DNA from: Streptomyces sp. PR69
Lineage (GTDB): Bacteria > Actinomycetota > Actinomycetes > Streptomycetales > Streptomycetaceae
Length of the DNA stretch: 64,000 nucleotides
Assembly: GCF_026420845.1 (NCBI RefSeq)
Contig: NZ_JAOWCB010000021.1
Coordinates: 1 to 64,000 of the forward strand
Direction: 5' to 3'
The notes under the pieces were generated by a model that saw only the letters and a program-made list of their open reading frames with translations, was not told the DNA's origin and made no database searches. Both the position numbers and the translations under genes were made by a program. Positions 33,710 to 42,931 of the stretch are shown here, piece by piece (within the stretch, counting starts at the first letter, position 1; each line of letters starts with the position of its first letter).

Positions 33710-34141
33710 CTACGGCCAGACCAGGCAGTACGGCTGATGCCCCGCCTCGTGCAGACGATGGCTGAAATCTTGCCATTCGTGGAGCAGTTGATAGACGTCG
33801 AACGCGTCCCGCGGCCCGCCCCTGTCCGGCACCGTCGACCAGATGAACGCCGCCGCGCCCACCGACTCCTCGCCGACGTCGCGCAAGGGGTCGACCGTCG
33901 TCATCGGAAGCTTGACCACCGCGTAGTCGGGGTGCAGCACCACCAGCTCCAGCGGCGGCACCTTGTGCAGCGGCATGCCCTGGATGCCGGTCAGCACCAT
34001 CGCGGCTATCGTCTCGGGCTTGATCTTGGTGAACATCCCGCCCATGCCGAGCTCGTCGCCGCCCAGCTCCTCAGGGCGCATCGAGATCGGCACACGGGCC
34101 GCGGTAGCGCCGTCGGGAGCCCCGAAGTACTTGTAGGTCAC
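33710..34141 (-). CDS. Conserved hypothetical protein next to hemL
   Basis: A 143-residue cytoplasmic protein that begins TYKYFGAPDGATAARVPISM after its GTG at 34141 and continues with GGMFTKIKPETIAAMVLTGI and LELVVLHPDYAVVKLPMT. I recall the same gene beside hemL in S. coelicolor (about SCO4470); no domain of known function is visible. The open frame extends far upstream opposite hemL, but only this part is conserved, so I limit it to the GTG. It is divergent from hemL. Confidence 0.7.
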   Translation of the reverse strand: MTYKYFGAPDGATAARVPISMRPEELGGDELGMGGMFTKIKPETIAAMVLTGIQGMPLHKVPPLELVVLHPDYAVVKLPMTTVDPLRDVGEESVGAAAFIWSTVPDRGGPRDAFDVYQLLHEWQDFSHRLHEAGHQPYCLVWP

Positions 34142-34381
34142 CCCCACTCGGCCGCTCCTGCTTCCCGCGGGCTCCTCCGCGCCGTGCCGCCGATGCTTTC
34201 CCCGCCGGGCAGGCTCAGGGCCCAGATCGTCGGTCCCCTCGCCCAGTCCGCCACCGCGATGCATATCTCCACCCGACCACTCGCAGCCCCCGCCGCGCAA
34301 CCCGATCATCGTGACAAACACCTCCCCCGACAACGTGCGGTGAAACACCCGTCCTCGGAGAACGTCCCGGCCTCTGCCACC

Positions 34382-35698
34382 ATGGATTCCGTGAGCTTTC
34401 CCTATGACGCCCCAGTTTCGCAGACGCTCTTCGACCGCGCGTCCCTCGTGACGCCCGGCGGCGTGAACTCTCCCGTCCGCGCCTTCCGCGCCGTGGGCGG
34501 CACGCCCCGGTTCATGGTGTCCGGCGACGGCCCGTATCTCACCGACGCGGACGGCCGTGAATACGTCGACCTCGTCTGCTCCTGGGGACCCATGATCCTC
34601 GGGCATGCCCACCCGGCCGTCACCCAGGCCGTCCAGGCGGCCGTGGCGCGCGGCACATCCTTCGGGACGCCGGGCGAGGGCGAGGTCGCGCTCGCCGAGG
34701 AGATCGTCGCGCGGGTGACGCCGGTGGAACAGGTGCGGCTGGTGTCCAGCGGCACTGAGGCGACGATGTCCGCGATCCGGCTGGCCCGCGGATTCACCGG
34801 CCGCGCCAAGGTGATCAAGTTCGCGGGGTGCTACCACGGCCATGTGGACGCGCTGCTCGCGGCCGCCGGTTCCGGCGTGGCCACCTTCGGGCTGCCGGAC
34901 ACGCCGGGCGTCACCGGCGCGCAGGCGGGCGACACCATCGTGCTGCCGTACAACGACCTGGAGGCCGTGCACGCCGCGTTCCACGCGCACCCCGGCGAGA
35001 TCGCCTGTGTGATCACCGAGGCGTCGCCGGGCAACATGGGCGTCGTCCCGCCGCGCGACGGCTTCAACGCCGGACTGAAGGCCGCCTGCGAGAAGAACGG
35101 CGCGCTGTACATCTCGGACGAGGTGATGACCGGCTTCCGTACTTCCAGGGCGGGCTGGTACGGCGTCGACGGCGTCGCCCCCGACCTGATGACCTTCGGC
35201 AAGGTGATGGGCGGCGGCTTCCCGGCGGCGGCGTTCGGCGGCCGCGCCGATGTGATGGCGCACCTCGCCCCGGCCGGGCCCGTCTACCAGGCGGGCACGC
35301 TCTCCGGGAACCCGGTCGCCACGGCCGCGGGCCTGGCGCAGCTCAAGCTCCTCGACGACGCCGCGTACGAGAAGGTCGACGCCGTCTCGCGGGAAATCCA
35401 GGGCCTGGTGACGGGCGCGCTCGCCAAGGAGGGCGTGGCGCACCGGCTGCAGACCGCGAGCAACATGTTCTCCGTGTTCTTCACGGACCGCGAGGTGCGC
35501 GACTACGAGGACGCCAAGCGGCAGGAAGCTTTCCGCTTCAATGCGTTCTTCCACTCGATGCTGTCGAACGGGGTGTATCTGCCGCCGTCGGCCTTCGAGT
35601 CCTGGTTTGTCTCGACCGCGCACGACGACCGGGCGATCGAGCGGATCGCGGCCGCGCTGCCCGCCGCCGCGCGCGCCGCCGCGGAGGCGGTCGCATGA
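34382..35698 (+). CDS. hemL: Glutamate-1-semialdehyde 2,1-aminomutase
   Basis: The PLP enzyme that converts glutamate-1-semialdehyde to 5-aminolevulinate, completing with HemA the supply for HemB. Key parts are LVTPGGVNSPVRAFRAVGG near the start, SSGTEATMSAIRLARG near residue 120, and CYHGHVDALL. The PLP lysine lies in MTFGKVMGGGFPAA near residue 275, and AGTLSGNPVATAAG follows. ATG at 34382 (GTG at 34391 is an alternative) gives 438 residues, a normal length. Its stop overlaps the histidine phosphatase start (ATGA). Confidence 0.96.
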   Translation: MDSVSFPYDAPVSQTLFDRASLVTPGGVNSPVRAFRAVGGTPRFMVSGDGPYLTDADGREYVDLVCSWGPMILGHAHPAVTQAVQAAVARGTSFGTPGEGEVALAEEIVARVTPVEQVRLVSSGTEATMSAIRLARGFTGRAKVIKFAGCYHGHVDALLAAAGSGVATFGLPDTPGVTGAQAGDTIVLPYNDLEAVHAAFHAHPGEIACVITEASPGNMGVVPPRDGFNAGLKAACEKNGALYISDEVMTGFRTSRAGWYGVDGVAPDLMTFGKVMGGGFPAAAFGGRADVMAHLAPAGPVYQAGTLSGNPVATAAGLAQLKLLDDAAYEKVDAVSREIQGLVTGALAKEGVAHRLQTASNMFSVFFTDREVRDYEDAKRQEAFRFNAFFHSMLSNGVYLPPSAFESWFVSTAHDDRAIERIAAALPAAARAAAEAVA

Positions 35699-36453
35699 CG
35701 GGCGAGCTGGGAAGCGGGATGAAGAGCGGGCTGAGGAGCGGTCTGGCCGAGGGGCTGGGCTACGGGGACGCCGTCGGCGGCGACGACATCACCGTGGTGC
35801 ATCTGATGCGCCACGGCGAGGTGCACAACCCGGATGGTGTGCTCTACGGCCGCCGGCCCGGCTACCACCTCTCCGACCTCGGCCGGCAGATGGCCGACCG
35901 CGTCGCCGACCACCTCGCCTCCCGCGACATCACCCGGGTCATCGCCTCCCCGCTGGAGCGGGCGCAGGAGACCGCGGCGCCCATCGCCAAGGCGCACGGA
36001 CTGACCGTCGACACCGACGACCGTCTGATCGAGGCGGGCAACGTCTTCGAGGGCAAGACCTTCGGCGTGGGCGACGGCGCGCTGCGCCGGCCCGCCAACT
36101 GGAAGCACCTGACCAATCCGTTCCGCCCGTCCTGGGGGGAGCCGTACATCGAGCAGGTCGTCCGGATGATGGGCGCGCTGAGCGCCGCGCGGGACGCGGC
36201 GCGGGGCCATGAGGTCGTGTGCGTCAGCCATCAGCTCCCGATCTGGATCGTGCGCAGCTTCGTGGAACGGCGGCGGCTGTGGCATGACCCGAGGCGTCGG
36301 CAGTGCACCCTGGCCTCGCTGACGAGCTTCACCTATCAGGGCAACAAGATCGTTTCCGTGGGTTACAGCGAGCCGGCGAGGGATCTGGTGCCGGCGCACT
36401 TGCTGGCGGGGGCGAAGCCGGTGAAGGGCAAGTCGAAGGCCTTCGGCGCGTAG
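35695..36453 (+). CDS. Histidine phosphatase (phosphoglycerate mutase-like)
   Basis: A 252-residue member of the histidine phosphatase superfamily. The catalytic RHG box is in VVHLMRHGEVHNPDGVLYGR near residue 40. SPLERAQETAAPIA near residue 85 and the second His in VVCVSHQLPIWIV near residue 178 complete the pattern. The first 25 residues are Gly/Ser/Leu-rich repeats (GSGMKSGLRSGLAEGLG) and look added. ATG at 35695 overlaps the hemL stop, so the two are coupled, as I recall in S. coelicolor too. The substrate is unknown. Confidence 0.88.
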   Translation: MTGELGSGMKSGLRSGLAEGLGYGDAVGGDDITVVHLMRHGEVHNPDGVLYGRRPGYHLSDLGRQMADRVADHLASRDITRVIASPLERAQETAAPIAKAHGLTVDTDDRLIEAGNVFEGKTFGVGDGALRRPANWKHLTNPFRPSWGEPYIEQVVRMMGALSAARDAARGHEVVCVSHQLPIWIVRSFVERRRLWHDPRRRQCTLASLTSFTYQGNKIVSVGYSEPARDLVPAHLLAGAKPVKGKSKAFGA

Positions 36454-36677
36454 GCGGTCCCCTTTGCCGGGGCTCCCCCCCCGCCTGGCAAGGCGCTGGC
36501 AACGGGGCCGGTGGGGGAAGAAGCCGCTCCCGGGGCCCGAGAGGCCCGGCGTCGATCGGTCGCGTGTTCAAAATTGGGTACGTCTGTCCGGAACCGTCTC
36601 CATCCATCCCGCATCTCTCCCTTTGCCGGTTTGGATGGGCTCTCTCTTCTCCATGAGGGCCGGATGGGGACGACGAT

Positions 36678-37913
36678 ATGCGCGACATCACTCGAAGGGG
36701 CCTGCTCGGGGCGGGCCTTGGGGCCGCCGCGGCGATCGGGATCGCGGGGTGCGGATCCGGGGCCGACGGGGGCGGGAAGAGCGGCACGGGCAAGGGCGGC
36801 GGCGGGGGCAGTCCGTCGCCCTCCAAGGCGGAGGGGAGGCTTATCGGCGACGGCTCCACCTCCGACACGGGGAAGCAGCCGAACCAGCCCGACAAGCCCG
36901 TGCCGCTGGAGCCGGGCGAGACCCCTCCGCAGTTTGTGATCTTCTCCTGGGACGGCGCGGGCGACGTGGGCAACGGCCTCTTCCCGCGCTTCCTGGAGCT
37001 TGCCAAGAACCATGACGCGGCGATGACGTTCTTCCTGTCGGGGATCTATCTGCTCCCCGAGTCGAAGAAGACGCTGTACCGCCCGCCGAACAACCGCATC
37101 GGCGCGTCGGACATCGGCTATCTCACCGATCAGCACATCAAGGACACGCTGAAGTACATACGCCAGGCATGGCTCGACGGGCATGAGATAGGCACGCATT
37201 TCAACGGCCATTTCTGCGCCGGATCCGGCTCGGTGGGCAACTGGTCCCCGGCGGACTGGCAGAGCGAGATCGACCAGGCTGTGTCCTTTGTCACAGAGTG
37301 GCGCACCAACTCCGGCTGGAAGGATCTCGACCCGCTGCCCTTCGACTACCGCAAGGAGCTCGTCGGCGGCCGTACCCCCTGTCTCCTCGGCCAGGACAAG
37401 CTGCTGCCCACCGCCAAGAAGCTGGGCTGGCGCTATGACGCCAGCTCGCCGGGCGGCTTCCAGAAGTGGCCCGTGAAGAAGATGGACGTCTGGGATCTGC
37501 CGCTGCAGCAGATTCCCTTCCCGGGGCGTTCTTTCGAGGTGCTGTCCATGGACTACAACATGCTTGCCAATCAGTCGAAGAACACGACCAAGGGAATGCC
37601 CTCGCGCTACCCGGAGTGGAAGAAGCAGGCCACGGACGCCTATGTCGCGGGCTTCAAGCGCGCCTACGAGACCAATCGCGCGCCGTTCTACATAGGCAAC
37701 CACTTCGAGGACTGGAACGGCGGCATCTACATGGACGCGGTCGAGGAGGCGCTCAAGCAGATGGCGGGCAAGAAGGACGTACGTCTGGTCTCCTTCCGGC
37801 AGTTCTGCGACTGGCTCGACGTGCAGGACCCGAAGGTGCTCGACAAGCTGCGCACGCTGGAGGTCGGGCAGTCCCCGGCGGGCGGCTGGAACACTTTCCT
37901 TAAGACCTCTTGA
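36678..37913 (+). CDS. Tat-exported lipoprotein with polysaccharide-deacetylase-like domain
   Basis: A 411-residue exported lipoprotein. The signal has a twin arginine (ITRRGLLGAGLGAAAAIG) and ends in the lipobox GIAGC (Cys ~25), followed by a Gly/Ser/Lys linker. The domain shows a NodB-like fold: FVIFSWDGAGDVGNG near residue 88, MTFFLSGIYLLP near residue 115, and the paired-His HEIGTHFNGHFC near residue 172. The usual catalytic Asp-Asp start is altered (SWDGAG), so whether it still deacetylates is uncertain. It precedes the cytochrome c maturation genes by 78 bp, but the upstream gap suggests a separate transcript. Confidence 0.8.
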   Translation: MRDITRRGLLGAGLGAAAAIGIAGCGSGADGGGKSGTGKGGGGGSPSPSKAEGRLIGDGSTSDTGKQPNQPDKPVPLEPGETPPQFVIFSWDGAGDVGNGLFPRFLELAKNHDAAMTFFLSGIYLLPESKKTLYRPPNNRIGASDIGYLTDQHIKDTLKYIRQAWLDGHEIGTHFNGHFCAGSGSVGNWSPADWQSEIDQAVSFVTEWRTNSGWKDLDPLPFDYRKELVGGRTPCLLGQDKLLPTAKKLGWRYDASSPGGFQKWPVKKMDVWDLPLQQIPFPGRSFEVLSMDYNMLANQSKNTTKGMPSRYPEWKKQATDAYVAGFKRAYETNRAPFYIGNHFEDWNGGIYMDAVEEALKQMAGKKDVRLVSFRQFCDWLDVQDPKVLDKLRTLEVGQSPAGGWNTFLKTS

Positions 37914-37990
37914 CAAGGGGCCATCCGGACGCCGTGGTCGCGGCAGGGGGGCGCGGAAGATCGCCCAGAGGCTCATGCGAAACTTTTCAC

Positions 37991-38596
37991 ATGAGCCTGA
38001 GCCAAGCCCCCCGCGCCGCCCTGTCGGCAGCCGCGCTGGCTGCCGTCTGCGCGCTCGCCCTGACCGCCTGCAGTGCGGACGGCGGCAAGTCCGGCGGGGG
38101 CGGCAACTCCAACTTCGTCAGCGGAACCGGCGGAGTCGCCACGGTCGCCAAGGGGGAGCGGCAGGCCGTCAAGGAGCTGGCCGGTGAGACGCTCACCGGG
38201 GAGCATCTCGACGTGGCCGACCTCAAGGGCAAGGTCGTCGTGCTGAACATCTGGGGCTCCTGGTGCGGACCGTGCCGCGCCGAGGCCAAGCATCTGGCGA
38301 AGGTCTCCAAGGAGACCGAGAAGGACGGCGTCCAGTTCGTCGGAATCAACACCCGCGACCCCGAGAAGGGCCCCGCGATCAACTTTGAGAAGGACTGGGG
38401 AATCGAGTACCCCAGCCTCTACGACCCGAACGGCAAGCTGATCGTCCATGGCTTCCCCAAGGGCAGCCTCAACCCGCAGTCCATTCCCACGACGATCGTG
38501 CTGGACCGGGAAGGGAAGATCGCGGCCCGCGCCGCGGGCGGGGTGGACGAGAAGAAACTCCGCTCGATGATCGACCCGCTGATCGCGGAGAAGTAG
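37991..38596 (+). CDS. resA: TlpA/ResA-like thioredoxin lipoprotein
   Basis: An exported thioredoxin-fold lipoprotein that keeps apocytochrome c cysteines reduced for heme attachment. A signal peptide with a lipobox (LALTAC, Cys ~21) is followed by a linker and the thioredoxin domain with WGSWCGPCRAEAKHLA (redox pair, near residue 95) and SIPTTIVLDREG (cis-Pro region). ATG at 37991 begins the signal. It heads a tight set with ccdA (3 bp gap), resB (3 bp gap) and ccsB (4 bp overlap), the system II cytochrome c maturation operon. Confidence 0.9.
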   Translation: MSLSQAPRAALSAAALAAVCALALTACSADGGKSGGGGNSNFVSGTGGVATVAKGERQAVKELAGETLTGEHLDVADLKGKVVVLNIWGSWCGPCRAEAKHLAKVSKETEKDGVQFVGINTRDPEKGPAINFEKDWGIEYPSLYDPNGKLIVHGFPKGSLNPQSIPTTIVLDREGKIAARAAGGVDEKKLRSMIDPLIAEK

Positions 38597-38599
38597 CCG

Positions 38600-39337
38600 A
38601 TGACTGAAACGGTCGTCGGCGGGGCGCTCCTGCTGGCCCTTCCCATTGCGCTGCTCGCCGGTTTGATCTCCTTCTTCTCCCCGTGCGTGCTGCCGCTCGT
38701 GCCCGGCTATCTCTCGTACGTGACCGGGGTCACCGGCACCGATCTCGCGGAGGCCAGGCGCGGCCGGATGGTCGCCGGCGCCTCCCTCTTCGTCCTCGGC
38801 TTCACCGGCGTCTTCGTCTCCGGCGGGGCCCTCTTCGGGTACGCGGGCTGGACGCTCCAGGAGCACCGAGAGACCCTCACGACCGTCCTCGGCGTGCTGA
38901 TGATCCTCATGGGCGTCCTCTTCATGGGGCTGATGCCCTGGATGACTCAGCGGGAGTTCCGCTTCCACAGGCGGCCCGCCACCGGGCTGCTGGGCGCGCC
39001 GCTGCTGGGCGCGCTTTTCGGCATTGGCTGGACCCCGTGCGTCGGCCCCACGCTGACCGCCGTCAACGCGCTCGCCGCCGAACAGGGCAGCGCCGGGCGC
39101 GGGGCGCTGCTGTCGGTCGCGTACTGCCTCGGTCTCGGACTGCCATTTGTGCTCGCCGCCGTCGCCTTCCGCAAGGCGCTCGGTGCGTTCGGCTGGGTCA
39201 AGCGGCACTATGCGTGGGTGATGCGCATCGGCGGCGGCATGATGATCGCGACCGGTCTGCTGCTGCTCACAGGTGCATGGGACACGATGGTCCAGCAGAT
39301 GCAGGTGTGGTCCAACGGCTTCACGGTGGGGATCTGA
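38600..39337 (+). CDS. ccdA: Cytochrome c biogenesis protein CcdA
   Basis: A six-helix membrane protein (245 residues) that carries reductant across the membrane to the TlpA/ResA partner. The two conserved cysteines are in the first and fourth helices: FFSPCVLPLVPGYLSYVTG near residue 31 and GIGWTPCVGPTLTAVNAL near residue 142. The charged ends and hydrophobic spacing fit CcdA of the DsbD core family. It lies between the thioredoxin-like lipoprotein and resB with gaps of 3 bp on each side, so all are cotranscribed. Confidence 0.95.
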   Translation: MTETVVGGALLLALPIALLAGLISFFSPCVLPLVPGYLSYVTGVTGTDLAEARRGRMVAGASLFVLGFTGVFVSGGALFGYAGWTLQEHRETLTTVLGVLMILMGVLFMGLMPWMTQREFRFHRRPATGLLGAPLLGALFGIGWTPCVGPTLTAVNALAAEQGSAGRGALLSVAYCLGLGLPFVLAAVAFRKALGAFGWVKRHYAWVMRIGGGMMIATGLLLLTGAWDTMVQQMQVWSNGFTVGI

Positions 39338-39340
39338 CCC

Positions 39341-41224
39341 ATGAGTTCCACGAGCAGGACAGACGCAAGCAGGACCGAGACGGGCAGGACAGACACGGGC
39401 AAGACCGAGGCGGGCAAGACCGAGGCGGGCAGGACGGAGGCGGGCGAAGAGCGCGACGAACTGCGCACGGCCGACCTCGGCGAAGCCGGGGAAAGGCTCT
39501 CCACCGCCCCGAAGGACGACGTCGGCGACACTCCGGGCGCCGCCGGTCCGGCCGGCGGCCCGGTCCTCGGCGTCATCGGCTGGCTGCGCTGGTTCTGGCG
39601 GCAGCTCACCTCGATGCGGGTCGCGCTGATCCTGCTCTTCCTGCTGTCCCTGGGCGCGATCCCCGGCTCGCTCATCCCGCAGAACAGCGTGAACGACCTC
39701 AAGGTCCAGGACTTCAAGGCCGAGCACGAGACCCTCGCCCCGATCTACGACAAGCTCCAGCTCTTCGACGTCTACAGCTCGGTGTGGTTCTCGGCGATCT
39801 ACATCCTGCTGTTCGTCTCCCTCATCGGCTGCATCGTGCCGCGCTCCTGGCAGTTCGTCGGCCAGCTGCGCTCCCGCCCGCCCGGCGCGCCCGGCCGGCT
39901 GACCCGGCTGCCCGCGTACACCACTTGGCGTACGGAGGCCGCGCCGGAGCAGGTCCGCGAGGCCGCGGGGAGGCTGCTCGCCAAGCGCCGCTTCCGCGCC
40001 CACACGGTCGGCGACGCCGTGGCCGCCGAGAAGGGGTATCTGCGCGAGGCCGGGAACCTGGTCTTCCATATCGCGCTGATCGTGATGCTGGTGGCGTTCG
40101 CCGTCGGCCAGCTGCTGAAGTCCGAGGGCGGCAAGCTGATGGTGGAGGGGACCGGCTTCTCCAACACCCTCACCCAGTACGACGACTTCAAGTCCGGTTC
40201 GCTGTTCAGCACCGACGAGCTGGCGCCGTTCTCCATCTCCCTGGACGAGTTCACCGGCACATACGAGAAGACGGGCCCGCAGCGCGGCACCCCCCGCACC
40301 TTCCGGGCGGACGTCACCTACTCGCAGGGCGACGGCAAGGACCACAAGGCCGCCATCGAGGTGAACAAGCCGCTCGTCATCGACGGCACCAAGGTCTATC
40401 TGCTGTCCCACGGCTATGCGCCCGTCGTCACCGTCAAGGACGGGCGCGGCAAGGTCGTCTTCAACGGCGCGGTGCCGCTGCTGCCCATCGACGACAAGGT
40501 GTCCTCCACCGGCGCGATCAAGGTGATGGACGGCTACCGCGACAAGGACGGCAAGCGCGATCAGCTCGGCTTCGCCGCGTTCTTCGTGCCGACGTACGGG
40601 GGCAAGGGCAGCGGCCAGATGTTCTCCCAGTTCCCGGGGCTGGAGTTCCCGGTGCTGAACGTCGGCGCGTACCACGGCAGCCTGGGCGTCGACTCCGGAC
40701 TGCCGCAGAACGTGTACCAGCTCGACACCCGCAAGATGACGCCGTTCAAGGACGCCGACGGCAATGTGCTGAAGAAGTCGCTGCTGCCGGGCGAGACCCT
40801 TGAGCTGCCGGACGGCGCGGGCTCCATCACCTTCGAGAAAGAGGTGAAGGAGTGGGCCAGTTTCCAGATCTCGCAGCAGCCGGGCAACGGCTGGGCTCTC
40901 GGCGGCGCGATCGCCGCGATCGCCGGTCTTGCCGCGTCGCTGTTCATCCAGCGCCGCCGGGTGTGGGTGCGGGCCCGGACGGGCGAGGACGGCGTCACCG
41001 TCGTCGAAATGGCGGCCCTCGGCCGCAGCGAGTCGGCGAAGCTGCCGGAGGAGCTGGCCGACCTCGCCGCGACCCTGCACGCCGCGATGCCGACCGCCGA
41101 GACGCCCACCGCCGCGACGCCTGATCCCCCGGGCGTCGAGAAGGCCGGGGGCGCAGAGAGCAACGAGGACTCCGTGAACTCCGCGGACACCGTGGACACA
41201 TCTGCCGAAGGGGCTGAGAAGTGA
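39341..41224 (+). CDS. resB: Cytochrome c biogenesis protein ResB
   Basis: The partner of CcsB in system II heme handling. The N-terminal 40 residues are a six-unit pentapeptide repeat (SRTDA, GKTEA and similar) that looks added. The ResB core begins with helices around VALILLFLLSLGAIPGSL and VWFSAIYILLFVSLIGCIV. A large extracytoplasmic part follows (VGDAVAAEKGYLREAGNLVF leads into the third helix), and the last helix is GGAIAAIAGLAASLFIQRR before a cytoplasmic Ala/Thr-rich tail. At 627 residues it is slightly longer than usual. Its stop overlaps the ccsB start (GTGA). Confidence 0.93.
   Translation: MSSTSRTDASRTETGRTDTGKTEAGKTEAGRTEAGEERDELRTADLGEAGERLSTAPKDDVGDTPGAAGPAGGPVLGVIGWLRWFWRQLTSMRVALILLFLLSLGAIPGSLIPQNSVNDLKVQDFKAEHETLAPIYDKLQLFDVYSSVWFSAIYILLFVSLIGCIVPRSWQFVGQLRSRPPGAPGRLTRLPAYTTWRTEAAPEQVREAAGRLLAKRRFRAHTVGDAVAAEKGYLREAGNLVFHIALIVMLVAFAVGQLLKSEGGKLMVEGTGFSNTLTQYDDFKSGSLFSTDELAPFSISLDEFTGTYEKTGPQRGTPRTFRADVTYSQGDGKDHKAAIEVNKPLVIDGTKVYLLSHGYAPVVTVKDGRGKVVFNGAVPLLPIDDKVSSTGAIKVMDGYRDKDGKRDQLGFAAFFVPTYGGKGSGQMFSQFPGLEFPVLNVGAYHGSLGVDSGLPQNVYQLDTRKMTPFKDADGNVLKKSLLPGETLELPDGAGSITFEKEVKEWASFQISQQPGNGWALGGAIAAIAGLAASLFIQRRRVWVRARTGEDGVTVVEMAALGRSESAKLPEELADLAATLHAAMPTAETPTAATPDPPGVEKAGGAESNEDSVNSADTVDTSAEGAEK
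39353..39442. repeat. Six-unit 15-bp tandem repeat in resB
   Basis: Codons 5-34 of resB form six tandem 15-bp units encoding (S/G)(R/K)T(D/E)(A/T). The last three are nearly identical at the DNA level (gaggcgggcaagacc and gaggcgggcaggacg). Confidence 0.85.
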
Positions 41225-42309
41225 CTCTCGCCGCCGCGACCAACGAGAACCTCGCCAGCATCAGCAATGTGCTGATCTACTCGGCGATGGCCGTGTACAC
41301 CCTGGCCTTCCTCGCCCATATCGCCGAGTGGGTCTTCGGCAGCCGCAGCAAGGTGGGCCGCACCGCCGCCGCGCTGACCACGGACGCCGGCCCCGCCGCG
41401 AAGACCGCCGCGGGCCCCGTCGTACAGACCAGGGCAGGCGGCGCCGCCGTCCTGGAGCGGCCCAAGGTCATCACCCGCTCCGCCGCCGGGCAGCGGGACG
41501 TCCCGGACGGCCCCGGCGCCCACGGCGGCACCGAGAAGGGCGATCTGTACGGACGGATCGCCGTCTCCCTGACCGTCCTCGCCTTCCTCATCCAGGCCGC
41601 GGGCGTCCTCGCCCGCGCGCTCTCCGTGCAGCGTGCCCCCTGGGGCAATATGTACGAGTTCTCCATCACCTTCTCCACGGTGGCGGTCGGCGCGTACCTG
41701 GGCTTCCTCGCCGCGAAGAAGAACATCCGCTGGATGGGGCTGCTGCTCGTCGCGACCGTCCTCGCCGACCTGGGCATCGCCACCACCTGGCTGTACACCG
41801 AGAGCGACCAGCTGGTCCCGGCGCTGCACTCGTACTGGCTGTGGATCCATGTCTCCACGGCCATCTTCTGCGGCGCGGTCTTCTACCTCGGCGCGGTCGG
41901 CACCCTGCTGTACCTCTTCCGCGACTCGTACGAGGCGAAGCTCGCCCGCGGCGGCAGCCCCGGCCGCTTCGCCAGCTCCGTCCTGGAACGGCTGCCCTCG
42001 GCCGCCTCGCTGGACAAGTTCGCCTACCGCGTCAACGCGGCCGTCTTCCCGCTGTGGACCTTCACGATCATCGCCGGGGCGATCTGGGCCGGGGACGCCT
42101 GGGGCCGGTACTGGGGCTGGGACGCCAAGGAGGTGTGGTCCTTCATCACCTGGGTCGCCTACGCCGCCTACCTCCACGCCCGCGCCACGGCCGGCTGGAA
42201 GGGCCGCAAGGCCGCCTGTCTGGCGCTGGTCGCCTTCGCCTGCTGGCTGTTCAACTACTACGGCGTCAATCTGTTCGTGAACAGCCTCCACGGCTACGCG
42301 GGCGTCTGA
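41221..42309 (+). CDS. ccsB: Cytochrome c biogenesis protein CcsB
   Basis: A multi-helix membrane protein (362 residues) that exports or holds heme for attachment to cytochrome c. The tryptophan-rich signature is RYWGWDAKEVWSFITWVAYA near residue 298, with conserved histidines in WIHVSTAIF and in the AYLHARAT helix. About eight hydrophobic segments are visible. An Ala/Thr/Gly-rich cytoplasmic stretch (residues ~45-105) separates the first helix from the rest. GTG at 41221 overlaps the resB stop. It is the last gene of the operon. Confidence 0.95.
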   Translation: MTLAAATNENLASISNVLIYSAMAVYTLAFLAHIAEWVFGSRSKVGRTAAALTTDAGPAAKTAAGPVVQTRAGGAAVLERPKVITRSAAGQRDVPDGPGAHGGTEKGDLYGRIAVSLTVLAFLIQAAGVLARALSVQRAPWGNMYEFSITFSTVAVGAYLGFLAAKKNIRWMGLLLVATVLADLGIATTWLYTESDQLVPALHSYWLWIHVSTAIFCGAVFYLGAVGTLLYLFRDSYEAKLARGGSPGRFASSVLERLPSAASLDKFAYRVNAAVFPLWTFTIIAGAIWAGDAWGRYWGWDAKEVWSFITWVAYAAYLHARATAGWKGRKAACLALVAFACWLFNYYGVNLFVNSLHGYAGV

Positions 42310-42379
42310 CCGGCTGCGCGGGCGTCTGACCGGTCGTCCTGCGGTAGCGGGCGCGTTCCGGCGGCGTGACGCTGGTGCC

Positions 42380-42916
42380 ATGGGCAGTGAAGCGATTCCC
42401 TATGGCGCCAGCGAGACCCGCGACGGCGAGCACGTGCTGCACTTCGTGCTGCATCTGCCGCACCCCGTCGTCTATGTGTGGGCCGCCGTGGCCACACCGG
42501 AGGGCCTGCCCCAGTGGCTGGCGGCCGCGGATCTGCTGGAGCCGCGGCTCGGCGGAGACGTGACCCTGCGCTGGCTGAACACAAACACAGACAACCGGCA
42601 CACCGTCGTGTCCGGGCGGGTCACCGCCTGGGAGCGGGAGTCCGTCGCGGAGTACACGGTCGAGCGGCACGGGCGGATGCGGTTCCATATGGAGCCGCCG
42701 CCCGCCGACTCGTTTGCGACGGTGCTGCGCTTCACCAATGAGTTCCGCGGCGACGAGGACTTCCGGCTCGACTGCCTCGCCGGATGGCACCGGCATTTCG
42801 AACTGCTGGACGATGCGCTGGACGGGCGGCCCGCGGACTGGTCCGCCTGGACCATGGACCGCTGGCGGCAGCTCCGGGAGGAGTACGCCCGGAGGCCGTC
42901 GCTCAGCCGACCGTGA
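42380..42916 (+). CDS. SRPBCC (START-like) domain protein
   Basis: A 178-residue protein of the SRPBCC ligand-binding superfamily. The fold is suggested by VVYVWAAVATPEGLPQWLAA (first helix and conserved Trp), then DVTLRWLNTNTDNRH and the long C-terminal helix GWHRHFELLDDALDG. It resembles the AHSA1-like group. ATG at 42380 is the start; the ribosome binding site is weak. It follows ccsB by 70 bp and converges on the 2OG oxygenase gene, 15 bp from its stop. The ligand is unknown. Confidence 0.8.
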   Translation: MGSEAIPYGASETRDGEHVLHFVLHLPHPVVYVWAAVATPEGLPQWLAAADLLEPRLGGDVTLRWLNTNTDNRHTVVSGRVTAWERESVAEYTVERHGRMRFHMEPPPADSFATVLRFTNEFRGDEDFRLDCLAGWHRHFELLDDALDGRPADWSAWTMDRWRQLREEYARRPSLSRP

Positions 42917-42931
42917 TCAGGCGGCAGTCGT

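Noticed and set aside
34142..35623. The long upstream part of the minus-strand frame that includes the conserved hypothetical gene
   Set aside because: It is opposite hemL; only the last ~143 codons are conserved, so the frame was cut at GTG 34141.
37973..41080. A 1035-codon open frame on the minus strand
   Set aside because: It is antisense to the cytochrome c maturation operon (TlpA/ResA, CcdA, ResB), which has clear family motifs. The frame has no recognisable domain.
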